Positions 52,011 to 60,855 of a DNA stretch of 64,000 nt are shown one piece after another. The notes below the pieces were generated by a model. The model was given only the letters and a program-made list of their open reading frames with translations, was not told the DNA's origin and did no database searches. Source of the stretch: Phycisphaeraceae bacterium (GTDB lineage Bacteria; Planctomycetota; Phycisphaerae; Phycisphaerales; UBA1924); NCBI GenBank assembly GCA_026126305.1, contig JAHCJI010000001.1:496001-560000 (forward strand). The letters are read 5' to 3'. Both the position numbers and the translations under genes were made by a program. Positions within the stretch are counted from its first letter, which is position 1. Every line of letters begins with the position of its first letter.

Positions 52011-54233
52011 ATGAGAAGCCATTGGAAGTTGCTGGCTCTGGCGCTGGTTGGCGTTCTGGGCGCGCGTGGGTCTTCGCAGGAAATCTCGACCATTGCCACG
52101 GGGGGCAACCCCGCCTCGCTGGTGGTCTACGGGTCTGCGCAGGCCACCGCCTCGCTGGCCGACGGCACCGTGCTGGCGGCTCGGGCGCATGCGGGTTTGG
52201 GCCGTGTGGTGGCCATCGGGCACGGGGGCTTTCTCGAAGATAATCGTGGAGACACCCGGGCGTTCCTGGATGCCCAGGTGGCATGGCTGCTCGAAGGCCG
52301 ACGCGAGGCGCGGGCCTGGGGTGTGCCCGCGGCGATGCGGCAGCGACTGACCGAGGCGGGCCTTCCGCTGGCCCACGTCTCCGGCGGCGTCGAGGCGCTG
52401 GACCTCTCGCGGCTGGACCTGGTCGTCGCCTCGCCCCAGGCGTTCGCTCGTACTGGTCGGTTGGCAGAGCTGGAAGCATGGCTGCTGGGCGGTGGTGCGC
52501 TCCTGAGCGTCGAGACGGCCTGGGGGCAGATCCAGCTTGGTCATGCCACGGGGGCGCACGACCTGGCCGCCAACACGCTGCTGGGGACCCATGGCATCTT
52601 GTATACCGAGCGGGCGCTGTCTCCCGGTCGCGACGGGCTGTACACGCTCGACCCCCAGGCGGGCCTTGCCGCCAACGCGAGCGACGCGCTGGCCTTGCTG
52701 TCGGGGGCGATGTCGGGCGACGTGACGCGGGCGGCCCGCGTGGTGCGGCAGGCGTTGGCCATTGCGCCCCTCGACGGCCCGCTGGTGGCGCGTGCCGACG
52801 CGCTGTCGCAGGCGCACGCCGAGGCGCTGGAGGCGGCCTATGCCGGCATGGCCACCACGCCCTTGCGGCTTGCCCAGCAGCCGCTGGCCTGCGCGTTGCT
52901 GGATTTGTCGGCCCGTCGCGCGATGCTCGACGCGCCCTCGGGTCGTGTGGCGGCCCACCCCAGCGGCGCGGCCTTTCCCGGCCCGGTGCCCGGGGATGCG
53001 CCACGGGTGAGGCGTGTGGTCACGCTCGACGACGGCATCCCCGGCTGGCGCAGCACGGGCCTGTACGCGGCCCCGGGCGAGGCCGTCCACCTGCGCATCG
53101 TCGATGGACCGGAGGCGAAGGCCACGCTCCAGATCGGCTGCTGGCTCGACCCGCAGGACTTCGACGACCGGGTGCGGATGCCCCTGGCCGTGTTCCGCAC
53201 GCCCGTGCGCGATGGCCGCGCCGTGCTGGCCTCGCCGATCGGCGGGCCCGTGTACCTCGACCTGGGCGACACACCCGCCGGGCTGAAGGTGGAGATATCC
53301 GGCGCGGTCGAGATGCCGCGCTTTCGCCTGGGCCACACCGGGGTGAACCAGTGGCAGCGTGTGACGCGGCACCTGCCCGCGCCCTGGGCCGAGCTGGAGT
53401 CGGACCATCTCGTGTTCACGGTGCCCGCAACGGTCGTGCGCACGCTCGATCGCCCGGACCTGGTGATGATGCACTGGGACCAGATCCACACTGCCATGCA
53501 AGGGCTGGAACCGCGCTCGCCCCGGCACTGGCCCGATCGGCAGTACCGCTACGTGGCCGAGCAGCGGCTGAGTTGGGGCTACATGTACTGCCCGAGTGAT
53601 GCGCCGGTTGTCATACCCACGACCGAGGCAGGCGCGATGGTGACGCTGGCCAACTTCGATGCGCAGGGCCCCAACCACCTCTGGGGGCACTACCACGAGA
53701 TGGGACACGCCCATCAGAACCCGCTGTGGACGTTCGAGGGCACGGGCGAGGTGACCGTCAACATCTTCACCGTCTACGCGCTGCACACCATCAACGGCTA
53801 CCCGCTCGACAGCGAGGTCATGCGCAGCGAGCCATCGCTGGCCTTGTCGGCCATGCAGGCCCATGCGGCCCGGGGCGCGCCCTTCCACCGCTGGAAGGCC
53901 GACCCGTTCCTGGCACTCCAGACCTACGCGCTGTTGTGGCACGCCTTCGGGTTTGAGGCCTTCCACCGTGCCTTCCGCGCGTACGACGACATGCCTGAGG
54001 CCCGGCACCCAAGAGACGACGCGGCCAAGCGCGACGTGTTCGTCATCACCATGAGCCGGGCCGTGGGGCACAACCTCGAACCATACTTCCGCGCCTGGGG
54101 CGTGCCCCTGAGCGATCGCCCGGCCCGCGAGCTGGCCGACCTGCCCGGGTGGATGCCCCCGGGCTACGAGCCGATCGGCGACGGACTCACTCCAGCAGAC
54201 GACGCGCCCGCGACACCAGCTCGGCGTCGATGA
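52011..54233 (+). CDS. M60-type (enhancin/TCAF-like) secreted zinc metallopeptidase
   Basis: The 740-residue protein has a signal peptide (HWKLLALALVGVLGARGSSQ). Residues about 50-330 form a domain like the N-terminal part of TCAF/ThuA-like proteins (GRVVAIGHGGFLEDNRGDTR). From about 450 the peptidase domain has HEMGH (562-566) with Glu580 in WTFEGTGEVTVN, the HEXXH-x(8-28)-E zinc pattern of M60 gluzincins. Such enzymes cut mucin-type glycoproteins. Its last 47 bp overlap the convergent lipoprotein gene. ATG at 52011 is the one that begins the signal peptide. Confidence 0.92.
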   Translation: MRSHWKLLALALVGVLGARGSSQEISTIATGGNPASLVVYGSAQATASLADGTVLAARAHAGLGRVVAIGHGGFLEDNRGDTRAFLDAQVAWLLEGRREARAWGVPAAMRQRLTEAGLPLAHVSGGVEALDLSRLDLVVASPQAFARTGRLAELEAWLLGGGALLSVETAWGQIQLGHATGAHDLAANTLLGTHGILYTERALSPGRDGLYTLDPQAGLAANASDALALLSGAMSGDVTRAARVVRQALAIAPLDGPLVARADALSQAHAEALEAAYAGMATTPLRLAQQPLACALLDLSARRAMLDAPSGRVAAHPSGAAFPGPVPGDAPRVRRVVTLDDGIPGWRSTGLYAAPGEAVHLRIVDGPEAKATLQIGCWLDPQDFDDRVRMPLAVFRTPVRDGRAVLASPIGGPVYLDLGDTPAGLKVEISGAVEMPRFRLGHTGVNQWQRVTRHLPAPWAELESDHLVFTVPATVVRTLDRPDLVMMHWDQIHTAMQGLEPRSPRHWPDRQYRYVAEQRLSWGYMYCPSDAPVVIPTTEAGAMVTLANFDAQGPNHLWGHYHEMGHAHQNPLWTFEGTGEVTVNIFTVYALHTINGYPLDSEVMRSEPSLALSAMQAHAARGAPFHRWKADPFLALQTYALLWHAFGFEAFHRAFRAYDDMPEARHPRDDAAKRDVFVITMSRAVGHNLEPYFRAWGVPLSDRPARELADLPGWMPPGYEPIGDGLTPADDAPATPARRR

Positions 54234-54978
54234 CCGGCCGGGCCACGTCGTCCAGCCCCAGCCGCAACATCCAGGGCATGGCCTCGTCGGCGTCGGTGAA
54301 CCGGCCGTCGCCGTCGCTGTCGAAGAGCACCTGGGCGTAGAGGTTCTCATACTGCCAGTCGATCCACACGCGCAGCACGTACGCGCCCGCGGGCGTGATG
54401 GGCCTTGGGTTGCGCCCATCGCCCTCGGCCAGCCAGAGGCGTCGCGCGTCCAGGCTGTTGAGGTACCCATCGCCGTTGGTGTCTTCGGTGGTGGCCAGGA
54501 AGAGCAAGTTGGTGATCTCTTGCGGGGTGGTGCGCGGCGGGCTCAGGAAGGCCAACGACGTGATCACCCCGCGGCGGTCGAGCACCATCCATTCCTCGTT
54601 GCGATCCAGGTCGCGGATGAAGGCGTTGTGCCAGCGCACCTGCCCGGCGGCGTAGGTTGCGCCGTTGCGGGCCCCCAGGCTGGCGTTTTCGAGCCAGGTC
54701 GGCCCGCCGTGTGAGGCCGGGGGCATCGAGCCCCGGCGCTGGAAGGGATCATCGCGCTCGAACATGCCCTTCTCGGACTCCAGCACGAAGGGGACGACCA
54801 CGACCGCCCGCCCGGGAACCTCGACGGGCCGTTGCAACGCCGCCCGCCCGACCACCGGCACGTCGGTCGTGGTGGTGGAGATGGTGTGCGAGCGGCCCCC
54901 CATGGAGCGGGATGCTGGCTGGCATCCACCCACCACGACCGAGATCAACACAAGACAAACCGCGAACTTCCAGCCCAT
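54187..54978 (-). CDS. Lipoprotein with two EF-hand-like calcium loops
   Basis: The 263-residue protein has a lipoprotein signal peptide (FAVCLVLISVVVGGCQPASR, Cys19). The body includes two calcium-binding loops of the dockerin/EF-hand type, DTNGDGYLNSLDARRLWLAE and DSDGDGRFTDADEAMPWMLR. It is probably attached to the outer membrane. The 3' end overlaps the M60 peptidase gene by 47 bp in convergent orientation, so the two transcripts would pair at their ends. No enzyme motif seen. Confidence 0.85.
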   Translation of the reverse strand: MGWKFAVCLVLISVVVGGCQPASRSMGGRSHTISTTTTDVPVVGRAALQRPVEVPGRAVVVVPFVLESEKGMFERDDPFQRRGSMPPASHGGPTWLENASLGARNGATYAAGQVRWHNAFIRDLDRNEEWMVLDRRGVITSLAFLSPPRTTPQEITNLLFLATTEDTNGDGYLNSLDARRLWLAEGDGRNPRPITPAGAYVLRVWIDWQYENLYAQVLFDSDGDGRFTDADEAMPWMLRLGLDDVARPVIDAELVSRARRLLE

Positions 54979-55043
54979 GACAAGCCTCCAAGTGGGGCAT
55001 CGCCCTCCAAGAGTGCGCAGGGCGAGCGCTTCGAGCGCAGTTC

Positions 55044-55098
55044 AGATTCGATTCGGGCACGCTCTACCCATGGAGTAGAGCGTGCCCGAATCGAATCT
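55044..55098. repeat. Perfect 24-bp inverted repeat with 7-bp loop
   Basis: Positions 55044-55067 and 55075-55098 are perfect reverse complements around CCATGGA, itself palindromic except for the last base. The hairpin has no U-run. It lies between the EF-hand lipoprotein gene (minus) and the truncated gmhA copy, 17 bp from the copy's stop codon. Such a perfect long stem is rare in the window. It may be a REP-like element, a recombination site or a strong terminator. Confidence 0.9.
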
Positions 55099-55114
55099 GG
55101 GGTCACGGTTGGGC

Positions 55115-55320
55115 TCAGGGCCTGCCGAACAGCCGACCCTCCACGCCCTCCACCAGCGCGTGCAGCACCAGCATGTGGATCTCCTGGATCCGATCCGCCG
55201 TGGGCGCAGCCGCTGGCACGCCGGGCACGATCCATTCCAGGTCGCACACGCCCGCCAGCCTGCCGCCGTCGCGCCCCAGCAGGCCGATGGTCTCTATGCC
55301 GATGTCACGGGCGGCGCATG
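55115..55320 (-). pseudogene. Truncated second copy of the gmhA-type isomerase 3' end
   Basis: Reading leftwards, the frame runs AARDIGIETIGLLGRDGGRL and then continues as in the complete gene at 56150 to LFGRP and a stop (TGA 55115-55117). There is no start codon in this frame and no SIS N-terminal half. Positions 55125-55293 repeat 56160-56328 with a single mismatch. The sequence just before it (AARDIGIE) is similar, but not identical, to the parent (AARQASMQ), as if a diverged paralogue had been overwritten. Certainly not a functional isomerase. Confidence 0.75.
55125..55293. repeat. 169-bp direct repeat, copy 1 (second copy 56160-56328)
   Basis: The copy is identical to 56160-56328 except for one base (55180 T versus 56215 C). 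The offset is 1035 bp, and both copies have the same orientation. It covers the 3' third of the gmhA-type gene. The zinc-ribbon membrane protein gene lies between the two copies, so recombination between them would delete it. Confidence 0.9.
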
Positions 55321-55328
55321 GCGTACCT

Positions 55329-56138
55329 TCAGCCCTTCGCGGCCTTGTCCTGCCGCAGGCGTTCCCGGCGGATGCGCTTGAATGCCTGGCGGAATCGGTC
55401 GAGCAGGTTCCAGTACATGACCACCGCCACCAGCGGGCCCAAAAAGAGTAGCGGCGCGCCGACGATGAAGACGACCGGGCCGAGCCAGGCCAGCAACAAC
55501 GCCCGCTTGCGCATGGACGTGTCTGGGACGCGCCTTGCCAGCCAGGCCAAGTACAACATCTGTGTTACATAGCCGGCGAGCCATGCCACCAGCACGAGCA
55601 CCAGCATCGCCATGCTGATGGGGTCGAGCCACACGCCGCCCATTGAGAGGACCAGCATGAGCCCCGCACGAACACCCAGCAACACCGCCGAAGCGACGAG
55701 CAGCCAGCGAACCCACACCCGGGCCCGGTTGGCCTGGGGCGCATCCTTGAGCGAGGGCAAGGGCGTGCTGAGCATCCACCAGCCCAACAGGAACAGCCCG
55801 CCGAGGCCGAACTGCACGAAGGCGAAGACCAGCAGCAGCGAGACCACCGGGCCGTAGCCCATCATGCCAAAGGCCATGCCGAAGAACGCCGACGCGAACA
55901 CGTTGAGCAACTGTAAAAGCAGCGCCGTCAGCGTCAGCACCGAGCCGCGATGCAGCATCGCCAGGTATTCGGGCGAGGCCTTGAGCATGAGTTCGCCCTT
56001 GAGCGAACGCTCGACCTCGATGCCGCACTCGGGGCACACGCCGTCCTCGGGCAAACCGTCAATTGCATAACCGCACCCAACGCAACGCGTCCCACCTTGT
56101 ACGACGTCCACGCTCTCTCGGCCCGTGTTCTCGTCCAT
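55329..56138 (-). CDS. Zinc-ribbon membrane protein
   Basis: The 269-residue protein has a short N-terminal zinc ribbon (CVGCGYAIDGLPEDGVCPEC) followed by about five to six membrane helices (LTLTALLLQLLNVFASAFFG, VSLLLVFAFVQFGLGGLFLL, WLLVASAVLLGVRAGLMLVL) and a basic C-terminus (RFRQAFKRIRRERLRQDKAA). Proteins of this layout are common in planctomycetes, but their role is unknown. It lies between two direct repeats derived from the gmhA gene. ATG at 56138; no strong SD was seen. Its upstream neighbour on the same strand is the complete gmhA gene, 11 bp away. Confidence 0.83.
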   Translation of the reverse strand: MDENTGRESVDVVQGGTRCVGCGYAIDGLPEDGVCPECGIEVERSLKGELMLKASPEYLAMLHRGSVLTLTALLLQLLNVFASAFFGMAFGMMGYGPVVSLLLVFAFVQFGLGGLFLLGWWMLSTPLPSLKDAPQANRARVWVRWLLVASAVLLGVRAGLMLVLSMGGVWLDPISMAMLVLVLVAWLAGYVTQMLYLAWLARRVPDTSMRKRALLLAWLGPVVFIVGAPLLFLGPLVAVVMYWNLLDRFRQAFKRIRRERLRQDKAAKG

Positions 56139-56149
56139 GGCCCCCCGCC

Positions 56150-56731
56150 TTACCCGCCCCCGAACAGCCGACCCTCCACGCCCTCCACCAGCGCGTGCAG
56201 CACCAGCATGTGGACCTCCTGGATCCGATCCGCCGTGGGCGCAGCCGCTGGCACGCCGGGCACGATCCATTCCAGGTCGCACACGCCCGCCAGCCTGCCG
56301 CCGTCGCGCCCCAGCAGGCCGATGGTCTGCATGCTTGCCTGACGCGCCGCGGCCACCGCGCGGACGACATTTTCGGAGTTGCCGCTGGTGCTCAGCGCCA
56401 CCAGCACGTCTCCCGGCCGGCCCAACGCCCGCACGCCGCGGGCGAAGACCTCGTCATATCCATAGTCGTTGGCCACACAGGTGATATGCCCCACGTCCGT
56501 CAGGCTGATAGCCGCCAGCGGGGGGCGGTCGTTGCGGAATCGCCCAGTCAGTTCCTCGCAGAAGTGCATGGCGTCGCACGCCGAACCGCCGTTGCCGCAT
56601 GCCAGCACCTTGCCCCCGTCTCGCAGGGCCTGCGCGAGCATGTCGGCTGCCAGATCGAGCGTGGTGGCGTTGCGTCCATCGGCCAGGAATGCCTCGATGG
56701 CCAGCCGCGCGTTGTGGAAGGCCTCGATCAC
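56150..56731 (-). CDS. gmhA: Sedoheptulose-7-phosphate isomerase-type SIS protein (GmhA)
   Basis: GmhA makes D-glycero-manno-heptose 7-phosphate for lipopolysaccharide heptose. The 193-residue protein has the SIS pattern: KVLACGNGGSACDAMHFCEE with the active Glu, DVLVALSTSGNSENVVRAVA, and the C-terminal His in RIQEVHMLVLHALVEGVEGR. It starts with GTG (56731), overlapping the smc stop as GTGA (56728-56731), so it is translated with smc. Its last 170 bp are duplicated 1035 bp downstream. A related SIS sugar isomerase is possible, but the length favours GmhA. Confidence 0.9.
   Translation of the reverse strand: MIEAFHNARLAIEAFLADGRNATTLDLAADMLAQALRDGGKVLACGNGGSACDAMHFCEELTGRFRNDRPPLAAISLTDVGHITCVANDYGYDEVFARGVRALGRPGDVLVALSTSGNSENVVRAVAAARQASMQTIGLLGRDGGRLAGVCDLEWIVPGVPAAAPTADRIQEVHMLVLHALVEGVEGRLFGGG
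56160..56328. repeat. 169-bp direct repeat, copy 2 (inside gmhA)
   Basis: This copy lies within the intact gmhA-type gene and has the sequence it needs to code for its C-terminus. It matches 55125-55293 with one mismatch. Beyond 56328 the two regions diverge, apart from a short ATGC match. Confidence 0.9.
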
Positions 56732-59700
56732 GATCCGCGGGCCTCCAACATCTCGGGTTCGTGCGATGCATCGGCTTCAACCCGCACGGGCTGGTTTTGC
56801 TTCAGGTGCGCCAGCGCGTCGCGCAGCGGGGGCTTGTGCCCATTGGGTTTCGGGGCGTCGTGCTTGGCCGACGAATCCACCGCCGCCGCGTGCAGCTTGC
56901 CATCGGCGCCCACCTGGTCGAAGCGCACGCCCACGCGTGTCGACACGCCACGCTCCTGCATCGTCACCCCGTGCAGGCGATCGCACATGGCCATCGTCTT
57001 CTTATGGTGGGTGATGACGATGAAGTTGCTCTTCTCGCTGAACTGGCGCACGACGCGGCTGAAGCGGTCGACGTTCGCGTCGTCCAGCGCGGCGTCCACC
57101 TCGTCGAGCACGCAGAAGCAACTGGGCTTGCTCTGGAAGATCGCCAGCAGCAGCGCCACCGCCGTCATCGCCTTCTCGCCGCCGCTGAGCTGGCTGATCG
57201 ATCGCGGCTGCTTGCCGGGCGGGCGGGCCACGATCTCGATCCCGCTCTCGAGCAAGTCCACTTCGTCGGTGACGATCTTCTGCCCGTCCACTTCGCGCAC
57301 CAGCGGCATGAGCTTGATCTCGGCTCGCCCACCACCAAACAACTGGCGGAACAGCCCGTCGTCGCCCGCGAAACTCTCGCGCACGCGTTCGAGCATATCG
57401 CCGAAGCGGTGCCGGCTGGCCTCGTTGAGTTGCGTGATGAGCGTCTCCAGCCGCAGGCGGGCCTGGTCGATGTCCTGGACCTGGGCGGCCAGTTGCTCGT
57501 TCTTGCCGGCCAGTTGGCCCTCTTCTTCCATCGCCGCCAGGTTCACGCTTCCCAGGCGATCGATGGCCGCCTTGAGGGTGCGGATGGCCTCGTCGGCCTC
57601 GGCGTCGCCCACGGCCCGCATGACGCCCGCGTCGTCTTCGCCCAGCGCCGCGCGATAGCCGATCAGTTCCGCGTCCAGGTCCAGCCCGTCCTCGTCCATC
57701 GTTCGCTGGACGAGGTTTTCCAGGCGAATCTCGGCCTCGCGCCCGCGCAGTTCCAGGTCGTGCCAGCGCTTCTCGACTTCGCCGGCCGCACGCCGGGCCG
57801 CGTCGAATCGTCGTTCCAGCCCCAGCGATGCCTCCTGGGCCGTGTGCAAGGCGGCGCGTTTGGTATCGATCCCCGCGAGGACCGCCTGGGCGGTGGCCTG
57901 CTGCGCCTCGATGCGTTCCTGGGCTTCCAGCGCCGCCTGCTGGTGCTGCTGGGCCTGCTCGCGGGCGCGTTGCACGTGCGACGCCAGGTCTCGCTGGCTG
58001 GCGCGCAGGCGGGCCGCCTCGTCGCGACGGGCCGAGGCCTCGCGCCGCGCCGCGCCCAACTGCTCGCCCAGCGTGCCCGCAGACACCCGCGCCACCGTCA
58101 ACGCCTCTCCCAGCGAGTCGGCGTCCTTCTCGGCCTGTTCGACCGAAGTCGCCAGGGCTTCGAGCGATCGCCGCTCGTCGTGCAGGATGCTCTCCAGCGA
58201 TGCCAGTTTGTGCTCCAGGTCTGCCACCTTGTCGCGGGCCTGCGACGCGCTGGTCTGGGCAGACTCGCACTCGTCCTGGGCCCGTTGCCGCTGACGCTCA
58301 AGCCGCGAGAGTTCGTCGCCGGCGCGTTCGGCCTCGCCCTGGGCTTTCAGGCCCGCCTGCGAGAGCTCGTTGAGCACCCGCTGAAGGGCCGTCTGCCGTT
58401 CGGCCAGGTCTCCCGCCCGTTGGTCGAGCGAGCGAAGCGTTGCCTGCGCGTGTGCCAGCGCACGGGTTGCCGTTTCGAGGTCGAGCGTCAGTTGTTCCAG
58501 CTCGGCGCGGCGCTGCAACACGCCCATCGCGGGCGTGCCGTCCTCGCTACCGGCGGTCAGTGGCCCCGCGCTGACGATGCCCGGATGCCGCAGCACGCTG
58601 GCGCCATCGTCGATGAACGTTGCTCCCCGCAGTGGCCCCGCCGCCAGCAGCGAAGCCGCCGACAGGTCGCCCGTCCGCCAGCAGTCGTGCAGCAGCACGT
58701 CCAAGAGCCCCGACACCGATGCCGCATCCACGCCCGCGGCCCGGCAGGCGGCCTCGTCGACACGGGCCACCTCGCGCAGGGGAAGCAGCCGGCCAGATGC
58801 ACGCAACGCCGCAAACCCGGCATGATCGTGGCGCTCGTTCATCGCGGGCACGCCCAGCCCCAGCGGCACGAAGGTCACCCGTCCGCTGAGGGTCTGGAGT
58901 TCCTCGTGCGTGGGCATCGCCTCGAGCGAGGGCACCACCAACGCCGACAGCAACGCACCCAGGGCCGCTTCCACCGGGGCCGCGTGCTCCAGCGGTACGC
59001 GCACCAGTTCGGCCAGCGGGGCGATGACCGTCGCGAAGCCTTCGCCACGCGCCGATCGCTCGAGCACCTCGCGTGCTGGCTGTCCCAGACCCTCACGAGA
59101 GGCCAGCAACTCCGACACCGCGTGGTGCCGCGTCTCCAGGCGCAGCCGACGCTCTTCCAGCGCCTTGACCTCTCCCGCCTGCTTCGATCGGCCCTCGCCC
59201 AGTGAGGCCGACTCACGCTCCAGGCGCTCGGCCTCGCCGGTGCGTTCCCCGTGCTCGTGCGACAGCCGAGCGACCTCTGCCAGCGCGCCGTCGCGACGCT
59301 GCGAGGCACCACGCGCTTCGTCCTCGAGCGAAGACAACTCCGAACGGGACCGCTCGATCTTCTCGGCCAACTGCTCGGCCCGTCGCTGCTCCTCGGCGAT
59401 GCGTGCCCCGGCCGAAAGCTGGTCACGCTCGATGCGCTCCACCTCGCGCCGCTTCTCGGCCAGTGACTGGCGATGGCCGGCCACCGCCTGCTGCGCCCGC
59501 TGACGAGCCTGCGAGGCCTGCTCGAGCACGCGCTCGGCGTCTGCCAACTGCTCGGCCAGGGCCGCCACGCGTTCGGCGGCACGCTCGGCCTGAGACTCGG
59601 ACGCTTCGGCGGAACGCTCCACTAGGGCCAGACGCTGCCCGTCGGCGTCCAGCCGGTCGAGCGCTTCCTGGGCCGAACGCTGGGCCAGCTCACGCTGGTG

Positions 59701-60735
59701 CCGGGCGCGCTCGAGCGATTGGTTCGCTTCGGCCAGTTGCGCTTCGGTCTCGCGCAGGGCTCGGGCTGCCTCGTGGCGCGACAGTTCCGCTTCCTGGCGT
59801 ACCTTCTCCAACGCGCCAAGATCGGCCTCGGCGGCATCCCGCTCGGCCCGGGCCCGCTGCATGTCTGCGTGGATGCGCTCCACCGCGGTGGTCAGCGCGT
59901 CGTGCTGGGCCAGCGCCCGGGCCGCTCGCCAGGCCTTCAACTCCGCGTCCAGTTCCACGAACTGCCGCGCCTTGGCCGCCTGCCCGCGCACGATCTTCAG
60001 CCGGCGCTCGGTGTTGGCCAGTTGCTCGCGTGTCACCGCCAGGTTGCGTTCGGCCCGGTCGAGCTTGCGGAGCGCCTCGACCCGGCGCTGGCGATACCGC
60101 GCGATGCCAGCCGCCTCTTCGAAGATCGTCCGACGCTCCTGCGGGTTGGCCAGCAGCATCGCGTCCACGCGACCCTGCTCGATGATCGAGTACGCGTCGG
60201 CACCCACCCCCGTGTCCAGGAACAGGTCGCGGATGTCCTTCAGGCGGCACCGCTTCCCGTTGATCAGGTACTGGCTGCCCCCGTCGCGGTACAAGCGACG
60301 CTCCACCTCCACGATGTCCGAATCCACCGGCAGCCCGCGACGCACCGTCCGCCGGTCGGCGATGATGCCCGCGCCCTCCTCGTCGGGCTCCAGTTCCTCG
60401 CCGTCGTCGTCCAGGTCGTCCACCGTCGGGCCGCCCTCTGTGATGGGGTCGGCCTGGGGCAGCGAAGGCAGGATCGGGTTTTCAAAAGTCAGCGTGACAC
60501 TGGCCATGCCCGCGGGCTTGCGCGCCGCCGAACCGGCGAAGATGACATCGAGCATCTCTTTGCCGCGAAGGCTCTTGCTGCTGCGCTCGCCCAGCACCCA
60601 CTTCAGGGCGTCCACCACGTTGCTCTTGCCGCAGCCGTTGGGCCCCACGATGCCCGTCACCGGGTCGTCGAAGCGAAACTCCGTTCGGTCGTCGAACGAC
60701 TTGAAACCATTGAGCGTCAACTTCGCAAGCCGCAT
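56728..60735 (-). CDS. smc: Chromosome segregation SMC protein
   Basis: SMC is the ATPase of the condensin complex that arranges and separates chromosomes. The 1335-residue protein has Walker A (GIVGPNGCGKSNVVDALKWV) near residue 30, long coiled-coil arms, a hinge region near the middle and the C-terminal head with ISQLSGGEKAMTAVALLLAI and CVLDEVDAALDDANVDRF. There is an acidic insert near 105 (DDLDDDGEELEPDEEG). A tail of about 75 residues follows the head. Longer than the usual 1150-1200. AGGAGG is 4 bases before the ATG at 60735. Its stop overlaps the gmhA start. Confidence 0.96.
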   Translation of the reverse strand: MRLAKLTLNGFKSFDDRTEFRFDDPVTGIVGPNGCGKSNVVDALKWVLGERSSKSLRGKEMLDVIFAGSAARKPAGMASVTLTFENPILPSLPQADPITEGGPTVDDLDDDGEELEPDEEGAGIIADRRTVRRGLPVDSDIVEVERRLYRDGGSQYLINGKRCRLKDIRDLFLDTGVGADAYSIIEQGRVDAMLLANPQERRTIFEEAAGIARYRQRRVEALRKLDRAERNLAVTREQLANTERRLKIVRGQAAKARQFVELDAELKAWRAARALAQHDALTTAVERIHADMQRARAERDAAEADLGALEKVRQEAELSRHEAARALRETEAQLAEANQSLERARHQRELAQRSAQEALDRLDADGQRLALVERSAEASESQAERAAERVAALAEQLADAERVLEQASQARQRAQQAVAGHRQSLAEKRREVERIERDQLSAGARIAEEQRRAEQLAEKIERSRSELSSLEDEARGASQRRDGALAEVARLSHEHGERTGEAERLERESASLGEGRSKQAGEVKALEERRLRLETRHHAVSELLASREGLGQPAREVLERSARGEGFATVIAPLAELVRVPLEHAAPVEAALGALLSALVVPSLEAMPTHEELQTLSGRVTFVPLGLGVPAMNERHDHAGFAALRASGRLLPLREVARVDEAACRAAGVDAASVSGLLDVLLHDCWRTGDLSAASLLAAGPLRGATFIDDGASVLRHPGIVSAGPLTAGSEDGTPAMGVLQRRAELEQLTLDLETATRALAHAQATLRSLDQRAGDLAERQTALQRVLNELSQAGLKAQGEAERAGDELSRLERQRQRAQDECESAQTSASQARDKVADLEHKLASLESILHDERRSLEALATSVEQAEKDADSLGEALTVARVSAGTLGEQLGAARREASARRDEAARLRASQRDLASHVQRAREQAQQHQQAALEAQERIEAQQATAQAVLAGIDTKRAALHTAQEASLGLERRFDAARRAAGEVEKRWHDLELRGREAEIRLENLVQRTMDEDGLDLDAELIGYRAALGEDDAGVMRAVGDAEADEAIRTLKAAIDRLGSVNLAAMEEEGQLAGKNEQLAAQVQDIDQARLRLETLITQLNEASRHRFGDMLERVRESFAGDDGLFRQLFGGGRAEIKLMPLVREVDGQKIVTDEVDLLESGIEIVARPPGKQPRSISQLSGGEKAMTAVALLLAIFQSKPSCFCVLDEVDAALDDANVDRFSRVVRQFSEKSNFIVITHHKKTMAMCDRLHGVTMQERGVSTRVGVRFDQVGADGKLHAAAVDSSAKHDAPKPNGHKPPLRDALAHLKQNQPVRVEADASHEPEMLEARGS

Positions 60736-60855
60736 CGGACCTCCTGTCCCCGACAGACACCCGCGGGCCTCCTGCCCGCCGTGCCACAGTATCGGCCTGC
60801 CCACGCCGGAGACGTGGGATTCTTCGGGCCCGCGTCCGCCCGCGTGCGGGGGTTA

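Noticed and set aside
56599-59205. Long open frame (868 codons) on the plus strand opposite smc
   Set aside because: It is the complement shadow of the smc coding sequence in GC-rich DNA; composition is Arg/His/Leu/Gln-rich without domains.
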